Below, one piece after another: positions 23,787 to 31,615 of a DNA stretch of 36,924 bases; position 1 is the first letter of the stretch; each line of letters opens with the position of its first letter. The notes below the pieces were generated by a model that worked only from the letters and a program-made list of their open reading frames with translations, had not been told where the DNA came from and made no database searches. A program made the translations under genes and the position numbers. This DNA comes from a virus. Location of the stretch: positions 1 through 36,924 of the IMG/VR virus record IMGVR_UViG_3300044996_000002. One strand, written 5' to 3'.

Positions 23787-23810
23787 AAAACGGGGCCGAA
23801 GCCCCGTTTT
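23787..23810 (-). terminator. Strong intrinsic terminator in the late operon
   Basis: A perfect 10-bp stem AAAACGGGGC / GCCCCGTTTT with a CGAA loop (TTCG when read on the minus strand) ends in a T run on both strands. It lies between the decoration-like gene and the 81-residue gene and probably reduces transcription of tail genes relative to the coat genes. Confidence 0.85.
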
Positions 23811-23826
23811 ACTATTTGTTCAAGAT

Positions 23827-24234
23827 TTAGGCAATCTTGTACACAGACCAAGCACCATCACCAGTCTTGCGGAACCGGAAAGCTGCGCTAGAAGTGATGG
23901 CGACTGCCACAGCGGCATTGCCACCATCGGTGACACCGGTACCCATCGACAGAGTAACCGTGCCAGAGGAGGTGCCAACGTTCACGATGCTCAGATCGAA
24001 GGTGCTACCAACAGTCGCACTCGACACGGCATTGTCAATGTCCGTGGCAGAAGGCAACGTGTATGTTGCAGCAGAGGTGGAGGGATTGGCATACAAGATG
24101 CCACCAGTGATCTGGGCAGCAGTCAGAGTAGCCGTTGAAGTTGCGGTTTGAGGTGCGTTGGCGTAGCCAATACGAAGTTCATTGCGATTGCCGTCACCGA
24201 CTTGATAACCGCCTGCGCCGTTAGGGAGAGCCAT
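23827..24234 (-). CDS. Head decoration-like structural protein
   Basis: This 135-residue, low-charge, Thr/Ser/Ala-rich beta protein (MALPNGAGGYQVGDGNRNEL, then strands such as TATLTAAQITGGILYANPS) directly follows the coat gene. It is bracketed by hairpins on both sides, as highly expressed virion genes often are. The position and composition fit a capsid decoration or head fibre protein. No named family is recognised. AAAGGAA lies before the ATG. Confidence 0.72.
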   Translation of the reverse strand: MALPNGAGGYQVGDGNRNELRIGYANAPQTATSTATLTAAQITGGILYANPSTSAATYTLPSATDIDNAVSSATVGSTFDLSIVNVGTSSGTVTLSMGTGVTDGGNAAVAVAITSSAAFRFRKTGDGAWSVYKIA

Positions 24235-24266
24235 GATGATTTCCTTTGAAAATGATGTTCAGAAAT

Positions 24267-24284
24267 GAGGGGCCGAAGCCCCTC
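24267..24284 (-). terminator. Hairpin after the coat gene
   Basis: GAGGGGC-CGAA-GCCCCTC forms a 7-bp stem with a tetraloop (TTCG on the minus strand) just after the coat stop codon. The following bases (ATTTCT) are only a weak U tract. It is probably a partial terminator or an mRNA 3'-end stabiliser. Confidence 0.6.
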
Positions 24285-24292
24285 GGTTCAGA

Positions 24293-25501
24293 TTAGCCCC
24301 ACACGCGGCAGCCCATCTGCGGACGGATTGTGTTGTAGCCGTACAGAACGTCAACACGGCACGGCATACGGTCGTTGTTGATGTCGTACTGGCGAACCAC
24401 ACGCAGGCTGATGCCGTTGTGAACGGCACGGCTTGCCATGTCCACACCTTGCGGCAGGAGCAAGTCGGCAGTGGCGAACGCGATAGCGTCACGGTGGTAT
24501 GCAATGTTCTGAGCGTAGCTGGTCGAAGCAGCGCCAACGAACACCACAGCTTTGCTGTTACCGGGGAGGCTGTCCACGGTAGCCAAAGCGTTGCTGGACG
24601 AGTAAATCGGAGCAACGGTGATGGTACCGGCACCAGAGCCGTTCAGGGTCACGTCGGCAGTTGCGACGAACTGGAACAGCGAACCAGTGGATTCACGGGT
24701 CTGCGGGTTGACAGCGTAGCAGTCAGCAACAGTGAACACGTCACCAGTTTTGACCGTAGCGTTGGCACCAGCGCCAGTGATGGCGATGGAAGTAGCACCT
24801 TCGCTGGACACAGCAGCCGAGGTCGTGCCACCAGTGGCAGTGCGCGAGCCGGTGGTGAACGACTTGATCGACTGGCTCATGTTGACTTCATCGTAGCCCA
24901 GAACCTGCTCACCCATCATGCCGTTCTTGAACTGGCGGGAGATCACGTCTTGGGGGTTGAAGAAGCCGGACAGGCCGTTGACCAGCGCAGCGTTGGCGGC
25001 GGGGTTCACGGTCAGGTAGCGCGGCGACATGGTGGCCGCGTTTTCGTTCAGCTTCTGCTGGGCTTGCAGCATCACCAAAGCGGTAGCGGGGGTGGTGCCG
25101 GGGGTACCGACGGAGTTGCCGATTTGCTTGAATGCGTTGGCAACGTCAGCGTCCACGGTGGAGGCCAACTGGCTGATACGAGGCTTCAGAACACGCTCTG
25201 CGAAGTCGTCCAACTGCATGGTCAGTTCGGCAGAGGTGAAGTTGATGCCAACGTGCTTCTGCGATGCCACAGTCAGGGTGGTGTACTGTTCGTTGTCGTC
25301 CTGAGCTTGCAGGGCGGCACCGTCAGTCACCAGAGCGCGGTCAGGCAGGCGAATACGCAGAGTAGAACCAATCTTTGCACCTTCAACAGCGAAACTGTCG
25401 TCGTACTGGCGGTTCACGTTGCGGGTGATCACGAGGTTGTTCTCCAGAATTTCCAGAGATTTGCGCGTGATCATGTCAATGGTAAGAAGGCTGTTTGCCA
25501 T
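24293..25501 (-). CDS. Major capsid (coat) protein, P22 gp5-like
   Basis: This 402-residue protein has the P22 coat family N-terminus (MITRKSLEILENNLVITRNV), the RIRLPDRALVTDG segment, and the strand-rich core with HVGINFTSAELTMQLDDF and MSPRYLTVNPAANAALVNG. P22 gp5 is 430 residues. It forms the HK97-fold T=7 shell in that family. A weak AGGA precedes the ATG. It follows scaffold by 16 bases and ends in a hairpin, fitting high expression. Confidence 0.93.
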   Translation of the reverse strand: MANSLLTIDMITRKSLEILENNLVITRNVNRQYDDSFAVEGAKIGSTLRIRLPDRALVTDGAALQAQDDNEQYTTLTVASQKHVGINFTSAELTMQLDDFAERVLKPRISQLASTVDADVANAFKQIGNSVGTPGTTPATALVMLQAQQKLNENAATMSPRYLTVNPAANAALVNGLSGFFNPQDVISRQFKNGMMGEQVLGYDEVNMSQSIKSFTTGSRTATGGTTSAAVSSEGATSIAITGAGANATVKTGDVFTVADCYAVNPQTRESTGSLFQFVATADVTLNGSGAGTITVAPIYSSSNALATVDSLPGNSKAVVFVGAASTSYAQNIAYHRDAIAFATADLLLPQGVDMASRAVHNGISLRVVRQYDINNDRMPCRVDVLYGYNTIRPQMGCRVWG

Positions 25502-25517
25502 GATTGAAATGTCCTAT

Positions 25518-26315
25518 TTAACGGTTGCGGAGTGCCTGTGCCTTGGCGATCTGTCGTTGACGCTCGGCTGCAATCCACTCTGACGCGCTCATGGTCTGTA
25601 CAGACCGAGGATCAGTGGTGTCAGTGACACCGGGGTTCACAGCGCGGGCACTTACCGGACTTATCGGTGCTGGCGCAGACGTTGTTTTCTTCTGGGGAGG
25701 CTCGGATGCCAGTTTGGCCTCGATCTTCCCAATCTCACGCGCTTGCAAAAGCGGCGACAGACGCGAGATGCGATCAGCTTCTTTAGGATTGCTGCCCAGC
25801 CAATAGGCCAGATCAGGTCCAATGTCGGATGCTTTGATTGTTTCAGCCATTACATCGGTGACTCGAAGCTGAGGGTTGTAGGCGACTTGCTCGAAGTCGT
25901 CATACTTACCACGGGCTTCTTCTTCACGTTCTGCGTAGGCGTCTTCAACCTGAGCGCGTTGCTTTTGGAGTTCTCGCTGCGCGATCAGTTCTTCGGCCTT
26001 CCGCATCGCCAGTGCTTCCGCATAGGCTTCGGTGGACTCAAACTGGTCTGCTGGCGGGAGTTCCGCTGGCACCGACTGCGCAGCTTGCCTTTCGGCCAGC
26101 TTTGCTTGCTGCTCACGTTCCCACTTACGTTGCTCTCTTGCGAGGCGTTTGCCGATCATTGCATCGAGTTCAGCTTGAGTGAATCGCTTCTCCTCTGCTG
26201 TCTCGCCGCCTTGACCTGCGACTTCCGGCGCGTTTTGTGCCTGATCCGTAGTGGCCGTCACTGCGGGGGCTTGCGCGGAGTCAACTTCCGCTAGGTTTTG
26301 GACTTCATCAGTCAT
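25518..26315 (-). CDS. Scaffolding protein
   Basis: This 265-residue acidic, Glu/Gln/Ala-rich helical protein begins MTDEVQNLAEVDSAQ. A KRFTQAELDAMIGKRLAREQ motif is typical of phage scaffold proteins, followed by a long charged coiled coil (REQRKWEREQQAKLAERQAA). A basic C-terminal helix (AAERQRQIAKAQALRNR) is the expected coat-binding end, as in P22 gp8. Located immediately before coat, it guides procapsid assembly and is then released. Its own candidate promoter lies at 26362-26390. Confidence 0.88.
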   Translation of the reverse strand: MTDEVQNLAEVDSAQAPAVTATTDQAQNAPEVAGQGGETAEEKRFTQAELDAMIGKRLAREQRKWEREQQAKLAERQAAQSVPAELPPADQFESTEAYAEALAMRKAEELIAQRELQKQRAQVEDAYAEREEEARGKYDDFEQVAYNPQLRVTDVMAETIKASDIGPDLAYWLGSNPKEADRISRLSPLLQAREIGKIEAKLASEPPQKKTTSAPAPISPVSARAVNPGVTDTTDPRSVQTMSASEWIAAERQRQIAKAQALRNR

Positions 26316-26361
26316 CGCATGTTCCAGTGGAACCCCGGTCTACTGGGCCGGTACAGTTTGT

Positions 26362-26390
26362 ATTACACACGAATTGTTATTCATATGCAA
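26362..26390 (-). promoter_or_regulatory. Promoter for scaffold and coat genes
   Basis: On the minus strand TTGCAT (26390-26385) and TGTAAT (26367-26362) are 17 bases apart. The element overlaps the 3' end of the 88-residue gene and leaves a leader of about 40 bases before the scaffold ATG. It would give capsid genes extra transcription inside the late operon. Confidence 0.5.
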
Positions 26391-26643
26391 TGGTGCATGA
26401 TACCGTGCCGGAAATCACAACATACAGACCCTTGTTGGTGTACATACCATCAAAGAAGTTGTAGTTGCTTCCGGCAACAGCGGCAAACGTGTCGATTACT
26501 TTGGCGTCCGACGTGCTGGCTCTGGCCGAGTCGTAGACCGTAATGGTGCCCGCAGTTGCGGCACTCACAAAAATACCTTTCAGCTTTGCCGCCATCGGCT
26601 TGATCTGAGCGGTGGCGCTGATTTGGGCGTAATTTGAGGACAT
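26377..26643 (-). CDS. Small structural protein upstream of scaffold
   Basis: This 88-residue beta-rich protein (MSSNYAQISATAQIKPMAAK, then GIFVSAATAGTITVYDS and FFDGMYTNKGLYVVISGTVS) has the repeating strand pattern of small phage head or tail decoration proteins. It lies between the DUF5856 gene and scaffold. Strong AAGGAG before the ATG. It is probably virion-associated, but nothing identifies the location. Confidence 0.7.
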   Translation of the reverse strand: MSSNYAQISATAQIKPMAAKLKGIFVSAATAGTITVYDSARASTSDAKVIDTFAAVAGSNYNFFDGMYTNKGLYVVISGTVSCTIAYE

Positions 26644-26655
26644 TAGGGTTTCTCC

Positions 26656-27018
26656 TTATGCGAGGAACTTGAGTTTGTAGAGGGTGCTCAGATACAGGCC
26701 AACGATTTCGTCGATGATGTTCTGGAGCGCGGTGTCAGTCTTTTCGCAGACTTCGTATCGCATCTTCTCGATGTCGGCCAGCGAGTCCTCAAGGAACTCA
26801 ACAATGTTGGTTGTCTTTTTGGCCGACATGAGACTGATAGGGCCAATCAAACCATGACGGCCCTGATAGGCTTCAGCGAACTTGTCGGCCAACTCGATCA
26901 CCTCGTCGTAAAACTCATTCAGGGCAGAGTGCTTGGAAAAGCTGCGGGTGTTCAGATGCACAGAATGCGCGACATCCCGTGCCAAGAACAACGTGCCCAC
27001 GAAATCAGCGCATTTCAT
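26656..27018 (-). CDS. DUF5856 family protein
   Basis: This 120-residue four-helix, ferritin/Dps-like phage protein has the family signature FVGTLFLARDVAHSVHLNT, followed by HSALNEFYDEVIELADKFAE and GRHGLIGP. In the family the conserved His and Glu could bind metal, but no activity is established. Members are found beside structural genes in several phage groups. Here the start overlaps the portal gene by 14 bases, giving translational coupling. AAGGAG precedes the ATG. Confidence 0.8.
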   Translation of the reverse strand: MKCADFVGTLFLARDVAHSVHLNTRSFSKHSALNEFYDEVIELADKFAEAYQGRHGLIGPISLMSAKKTTNIVEFLEDSLADIEKMRYEVCEKTDTALQNIIDEIVGLYLSTLYKLKFLA

Positions 27019-29185
27019 TCATCTCTCCTTGCTCGGGCATCTCACCCATTTCTGGTGGTTCACGCATCTCAGGCGCACCGGCAACCAGATCGCCGGTGTC
27101 TACAGCGGCTGCAATCGTTCCCATCACGATGTCCTGAATCTGCTCGGGGGTCATGCTGGCCTGCACGGCGCTGATACGCTGTGTCTCGGCCTGATACGCC
27201 TTGACCTCGGCTTCAAATTCCTTAATGTTGAGATCGCGGGCTTCCATGCTTTGATTGACGTTTTGCAACATCTGGAACATGTTTTGCATCTCGGCTTGCA
27301 TAGCTTCGATTTGCTGGTTGGCAGCAACCAGAGCTGGGTTGTCCTCATCGGCCAACACTTTCGGGTCCAGAGTTTTCTGGAATCGCTTAGCAAGGTCTTG
27401 AGCACCGGGCCAGTCCATGTTCTTGACAAACAGGTCACCTGCCACTTGCCAGAGTTGCGGGTTGCCCTGCAACAGTTGGGCCATCGACTCCAGAGCCTCC
27501 TGACGCTTGGTGGCGTAGCCGGGGCCGGTAATGACGCGCACATCGTACTTGCCGACAGACGGGTTGTAAATTTTGTCGATGACGACGCCTTCTTGATTCA
27601 CGATCTTCTTGACCGGTTCTTCTTGCATCGGGTTCATCTTGACGGTGGATGGTTCACCGTCTTCACCGATGATGCGGGCAATCCGCTCGGTGTCGTAAAT
27701 CTTGGGGATCAAATCCACCAGTTGACGACCAACATGGCGAATAGCGCGGGCCAGATTATCCACATAGTGATAGGTTCCTACGTCGCCTTCACGCTGACGC
27801 GCAAGGATTGCTTTACCAGAACGCTCATTGCTGGTCATGCCCAGCGAGGCGTTGTACTGGCCGGTGGCCGACTTGATGTCCTCAGAAGCACCCGCCTTGG
27901 CTTGCAGCAGGCCGCTGGAGGCCATCGGAGGCTGTGCTCGCTGGGGTAGCGGCAAGACAGCACCTTGACCGTCTGTAACGTCTGGATTGACCTCCAGATA
28001 CGGCCAGTTCTGGGTGTTGGCAGTCTTCCACTGCTGCTCGTAACCCTCGAACTGACCACCGTAACCAATGAACGGTGCTTTGGGTGCCAGCGCCAGCATC
28101 TCAGCTTCCTGCGACACCCAGTAGTTGTACATGCGCTGGGCGTCTTTGGCGTTGCGCACCAGACCGCTGACGTAGACCCGACCATCGACCTCAAACTCGT
28201 TGCCGACCACGCGCACCACGGGGATGTGAGAGCCAGCCCAATCGCGTTCTTCAAGGATTTCGTAGCCGTTGATCTTGCACCACTTGACCTTCTTGCGGTC
28301 AGACGGGCGCGAACGAAGTGGCTTGCCGAACATCATCCGCAGCGACTTGTCCTCGGGGGTACCGTCAAAAGCGGTCACGTTGCCGGGGTACAGGTTCAGC
28401 GTGGCTTTCTCGTACTCGATGTAGAAGTATTCGGCGATGCGAACCGTGTTCTCGCTGATCCACTGGCTGATTGACTGGTCGCCCACACCCAACGACATCA
28501 GGGTGTTGATGGGAGCGGCGTTAGGATACAGGCGCTCGTATTCGGCTTTGGTCAGGTCTTCCGTGATAAAACACCAACGGGCGTCAGAGCCGGTTGGGTC
28601 TTGAATCAGGGGGTCCATGTAGACCGAGAAACTGTTGCGAATACGGGCGATCTTGATGTCCTGATCGAAGGTGTTTTCGTCGCAGTATTCGGTCAGCAGG
28701 CGAATGTAGCCCTCGCCGTAGGAGACTTGGTTCTCGCAGGCTGTGTCATAGGCCACGTCGGCGTCCGAGATGTACTCGATGTGACGAATCACCCCGTTGT
28801 AGACCTCGGCCACCTCAACATCGCTTTTGTCGTCAGCCGGGATCACCTTGATGCCCGGGCGGTTCATGCGTTGCTCGTTGGTAATCTGCTTGACGTGCTG
28901 GGGCAGCTTGTTGATGGTCAGGCAGGGGCGGGCGTTGATGGTCTGACCCTGCACCGCACCACGGGTCTGGAGCACGTCAGCGGGCCACTGCCACTGGTTG
29001 TCGGGGGAGCCTGCATAGAACCGCAGGTCATCAAGTTCACTCTCGCGTGTCTCGGAAAACGCCGAGATCGCCATCGTCATGCGTGAACGGGCGACGGTCA
29101 GGATGTCCTCGGAACCGCCTTTTGACGGGTACGGGCCGTTCTTTGCCACATTCGCTGCGGCCACGATTCCGGTTGTGTCTTTCAT
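27005..29185 (-). CDS. Portal protein, P22 gp1-like
   Basis: This 726-residue protein is almost the same length as P22 gp1 (725). Recognisable segments are SETRESELDDLRFYAGSPDN near the start, PCLTINKLPQHVKQITNEQR, the central region with MDPLIQDPTGSDARWCFITE, and a long C-terminal helical barrel (NQQIEAMQAEMQNMFQMLQN). It forms the dodecameric ring for DNA packaging and tail attachment. It starts four bases inside the GroES gene end and overlaps DUF5856. Its last residues are low-complexity Glu/Met/Pro. Confidence 0.93.
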   Translation of the reverse strand: MKDTTGIVAAANVAKNGPYPSKGGSEDILTVARSRMTMAISAFSETRESELDDLRFYAGSPDNQWQWPADVLQTRGAVQGQTINARPCLTINKLPQHVKQITNEQRMNRPGIKVIPADDKSDVEVAEVYNGVIRHIEYISDADVAYDTACENQVSYGEGYIRLLTEYCDENTFDQDIKIARIRNSFSVYMDPLIQDPTGSDARWCFITEDLTKAEYERLYPNAAPINTLMSLGVGDQSISQWISENTVRIAEYFYIEYEKATLNLYPGNVTAFDGTPEDKSLRMMFGKPLRSRPSDRKKVKWCKINGYEILEERDWAGSHIPVVRVVGNEFEVDGRVYVSGLVRNAKDAQRMYNYWVSQEAEMLALAPKAPFIGYGGQFEGYEQQWKTANTQNWPYLEVNPDVTDGQGAVLPLPQRAQPPMASSGLLQAKAGASEDIKSATGQYNASLGMTSNERSGKAILARQREGDVGTYHYVDNLARAIRHVGRQLVDLIPKIYDTERIARIIGEDGEPSTVKMNPMQEEPVKKIVNQEGVVIDKIYNPSVGKYDVRVITGPGYATKRQEALESMAQLLQGNPQLWQVAGDLFVKNMDWPGAQDLAKRFQKTLDPKVLADEDNPALVAANQQIEAMQAEMQNMFQMLQNVNQSMEARDLNIKEFEAEVKAYQAETQRISAVQASMTPEQIQDIVMGTIAAAVDTGDLVAGAPEMREPPEMGEMPEQGEMNEMR

Positions 29186-29430
29186 GCGTCAAATACTCCA
29201 AGGGTATGCGCCTCTCGCATGACGAGGAGGTCTTCGCCTTCCCATTGTAAGTCTTGACCAATGGAATCTCCAAACAGTACCCGGTCGCCTACTTTTACAT
29301 CTACGGCATCCGGGCCAGCGGAGACGACGGTGCCGGTACCAGTTTGCTTTTGTCGCAGCAAGATGAAAAGGTCATGCTTCTCCATGTCAGGACGCACAAT
29401 CAGGCAGTCTTGGGTGGCTTGTAGTCTCAT
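29182..29430 (-). CDS. Phage GroES-like co-chaperonin
   Basis: This 82-residue Cpn10-fold protein shows the N-terminal strand (RLQATQDCLIVRPD), a short mobile loop region (EKHDLFILLRQKQT), GTVVSAGPDAVDVKVGDRVL with the conserved VGDxVxF core, and the C-terminal EGEDLLVMREAHTLGVFDA. Cellular GroES is about 97 residues; the roof loop looks shortened. Like T4 gp31 it probably caps host GroEL to fold the coat or another virion protein. No phage GroEL is present. ATGA overlap with the basic protein before it and four bases with portal after it. Confidence 0.86.
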   Translation of the reverse strand: MRLQATQDCLIVRPDMEKHDLFILLRQKQTGTGTVVSAGPDAVDVKVGDRVLFGDSIGQDLQWEGEDLLVMREAHTLGVFDA

Positions 29431-29579
29431 TTTTTGGACTTTGTTGGGGCTTTTTTGGCAGCTTCGCGCTTGACGCTGTACGCGATGGCAACGGCTTGTT
29501 TTACCGGCTTTCCCGACTTGACTTCAGCCTTGACGTTCTTGCGAAATGCGTTTTTCGAGGTGGATTTCACGAGTGGCAT
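29427..29579 (-). CDS. Small basic phage protein (50 residues)
   Basis: This 50-residue Lys-rich protein begins MPLVKSTSKNAFRKNVKAEV. It has a KPVKQAVAIAYSVKREA helix, a pattern shared by short conserved proteins near terminase and portal genes in many phages. The ATG shares a base with the preceding stop (TGATG) and the TGA overlaps the GroES ATG. GCAAGGAGCAAG supplies the ribosome binding site. It may be a DNA-binding or capsid-internal protein; the function is not established. Confidence 0.8.
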   Translation of the reverse strand: MPLVKSTSKNAFRKNVKAEVKSGKPVKQAVAIAYSVKREAAKKAPTKSKK

Positions 29580-29743
29580 CACTTGCTCCTTGCGGGTTTT
29601 TTGGCCGTTTTAGCCGATTCTTTGAACGCCTTGTTAGTGGGCGCTCCGGGTGAGCCGGGTTTGCGCATCTTCTCGCCAGAACCGGCTTTGATGCGCTCGC
29701 GCTTGGCGTGGATTGCAGCATAAAGACCGGGTTTGGTAGCCAT
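29579..29743 (-). CDS. Small basic phage protein (54 residues)
   Basis: This 54-residue protein begins MATKPGLYAAIHAKRERIKA and continues GSGEKMRKPGSPGAPTNKAF. The LYAAIHAKRxRIxAGSGExMRxPG pattern is a widespread short phage protein, typically next to packaging genes. It is probably nucleic-acid-associated given its charge. It is joined to the next gene by TGATG. It starts two bases after the end of the DUF6321-like gene. Confidence 0.8.
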   Translation of the reverse strand: MATKPGLYAAIHAKRERIKAGSGEKMRKPGSPGAPTNKAFKESAKTAKKPARSK

Positions 29744-29745
29744 GA

Positions 29746-30009
29746 TCAGCACTTCCATCGTTTGAGGGATGCCTTGGCCCGCTCGGCTGGACCTTTGGCG
29801 TTTTTGACAACCCCTTCCATGCGGGCACAGAAGCTGGCCTTGCGACCAGCATCGGCTTTCGTCTTTGGGTTGGGGGCGGGAGCCTTCAGATTGGAGCCAG
29901 TCCCGCGGTTGTACTTGGCGCGACCCTTTTCAGTCAGGCCAGCACCCTTGGAGACGGGCAGCTTTTCGCCCTTCTTGACGCTCAGAGAGACACTTTTCTT
30001 CGTTGCCAT
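29746..30009 (-). CDS. DUF6321-like small basic protein
   Basis: This 87-residue basic protein contains LTEKGRAKYNRGTGSNLKAP and ends with RKASFCARMEGVVKNAKGP followed by a KRWKC terminus. The KGR.KYNR.TGS.LK.P and SFCARM motifs are characteristic of DUF6321 phage proteins. The ATG at 30009 overlaps the terminase stop by one base; a longer upstream frame is rejected. It is the first of three small basic proteins between terminase and GroES. Function unknown; a packaging or DNA-condensing role is an inference. Confidence 0.8.
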   Translation of the reverse strand: MATKKSVSLSVKKGEKLPVSKGAGLTEKGRAKYNRGTGSNLKAPAPNPKTKADAGRKASFCARMEGVVKNAKGPAERAKASLKRWKC

Positions 30010-31553
30010 CACGCCCCCATCCAAGATGTTGCAAGGGGTCCATTCTGCGCGTTGCGCCGCTGGACCGTTCGTTCATTGTACTCCCGATGTGCAACAGGGA
30101 AAGCAAAAGTTACGGCGATGGCGTCAGCGGCGTCCGGTGAGGCCAGTCCACGGGCTTTCATTTCCTTCTTGCCCTCCAAGAATATGGTGCCTGCCGAGTT
30201 GGGCTTCTTCATCGGGCCGATCAGATCACCCTTGAGTAGCCTGTCTTGCGGCAAACTGGCCGTCTTGAGCCAGTCACGCATGGCTCCCCAAATCTCGGCG
30301 CGTTTGTTGCCCCACATCACAGGGTTCTTGGCTTTCCAGCCGAAATTCACCCCGCGCACTTTGTACTTCTGCTCGGTCAATCTGTCAAGGATGCCGTAGC
30401 CCAGACCACCCTCGTCGATTACGGTCAGGGCGGGGCGATACTCCTCGATGGCGTCGATGACGTGCCCGACTGTGGTCATGGTGTCGTCGCCACGGAACCG
30501 TTTGATCGCCACGATGTCACGCCCTCGGCGCACGGCGATCACGGTAGAGTCCATGCCGCCCCGGGCTGGGTCTACCCCGATGATCACGGGTGCGGTCATG
30601 TCTTTCCACTGATCCCGCTTCATGGCGTCATCGACGATGTGGGGGCTGATGAACTGGTCTTGCCCGGACTTGGGGAAATCCCCATAGACCTCGACCCGGG
30701 CTTCGTCGGAGTCCTCGCCGTACTCCTCGATGATCTGCTGGTAGATGGTCTTGTCGGTGCCCTCGACGGTGCGGGCGTCAATCTTCTCGGACTCCCAGAA
30801 GTCGCGCTTGTTGCCGTCCACGGCCTCGTAGAAATACCCGGTGTTGCGCCGTCCGTTGGAGAACGCGAACCAATACCGGTCCAAGATGTTCTCGGTGAAG
30901 AAGCCCGCAGCCACGGACCAGATGCTGTCCGGGATACCCGATGCTTCGTCAAAGATCACCATCATGCCGTCCATGTTGTGCACACCGGCGTAGGCGTCTG
31001 GGTTCTCCTCGCTCCACAGCTTCCCCTCGGCACCCCAGTACCGGGTACCTTTACGCAGGTCGCGCTCGACCAGTTCGGTCAACCAGTTGGCAGGATTGAG
31101 CGAGGTAGCCGTGGGTTCCCACCAGTGGGCGTTGATCGCCATTGTGACCCACTTGGTCAACTCACCCCATGTCACTTTGCGCAACTGGTTCTCGCTGTTG
31201 GCCGACACGATCACGCTTGACCCGATCCGGGTGGACAGCATCCACAGGATCAGCCACGACACGAGTGCCGACTTGCCCACACCACGACCGGACGACACCG
31301 CCCGCCTGAGCGCGTCAATCAGATCACCCTCGGTCAGCTTGCCCCGGTTCTCGCGGATGAAGTCCCGTATGCGCCGCAGCGTCCTGCGCTGCCACGCCCG
31401 AGGTGCCTTGAAATGTTCGAGTGGGGTGTTCTTCTGCCCCCAAGGGAACGCGAACAGTACGAACGCCTCGGGGTCGTCCTTGATCGCAGGACTCCACAAC
31501 TGCGACATCAACAGTTGCTCCTCCTCGGGGCTGTATCTCATTTTTTGCATCAC
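30009..31553 (-). CDS. Terminase large subunit
   Basis: This 514-residue packaging motor has Walker A SSGRGVGKS (87-95), Walker B MMVIFDEAS (D202, E203), and an RNase H-like nuclease domain with GVDPARGG (D328), LTVIDEGG (D380) and SPDAADAIA (D474, D477). It translocates DNA into the procapsid and cuts the concatemer. A GTG (31553) directly precedes an ATG (31550); either may start translation. It is coupled by TGATG to a 21-residue peptide gene between it and the small subunit. Relatives with P22-type portals use headful packaging, consistent with circular permutation. Confidence 0.94.
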   Translation of the reverse strand: MMQKMRYSPEEEQLLMSQLWSPAIKDDPEAFVLFAFPWGQKNTPLEHFKAPRAWQRRTLRRIRDFIRENRGKLTEGDLIDALRRAVSSGRGVGKSALVSWLILWMLSTRIGSSVIVSANSENQLRKVTWGELTKWVTMAINAHWWEPTATSLNPANWLTELVERDLRKGTRYWGAEGKLWSEENPDAYAGVHNMDGMMVIFDEASGIPDSIWSVAAGFFTENILDRYWFAFSNGRRNTGYFYEAVDGNKRDFWESEKIDARTVEGTDKTIYQQIIEEYGEDSDEARVEVYGDFPKSGQDQFISPHIVDDAMKRDQWKDMTAPVIIGVDPARGGMDSTVIAVRRGRDIVAIKRFRGDDTMTTVGHVIDAIEEYRPALTVIDEGGLGYGILDRLTEQKYKVRGVNFGWKAKNPVMWGNKRAEIWGAMRDWLKTASLPQDRLLKGDLIGPMKKPNSAGTIFLEGKKEMKARGLASPDAADAIAVTFAFPVAHREYNERTVQRRNAQNGPLATSWMGA

Positions 31554-31615
31554 CAGAACCTTTCAGCTACGTAACCCACAAGCAGTATGGCAACTGCGCC
31601 AATGATCACAGCCAT
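31550..31615 (-). CDS. 21-residue membrane micropeptide between terminase genes
   Basis: The frame encodes MAVIIGAVAILLVGYVAERFW, a single hydrophobic helix with a short charged end. Its ATG shares a base with the small-terminase stop (TGATG), and its TGA shares a base with the large-terminase ATG (TGATG). GGAG lies seven bases upstream. The tight double coupling and membrane character argue that it is translated. Its role is unknown. Confidence 0.65.
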   Translation of the reverse strand: MAVIIGAVAILLVGYVAERFW

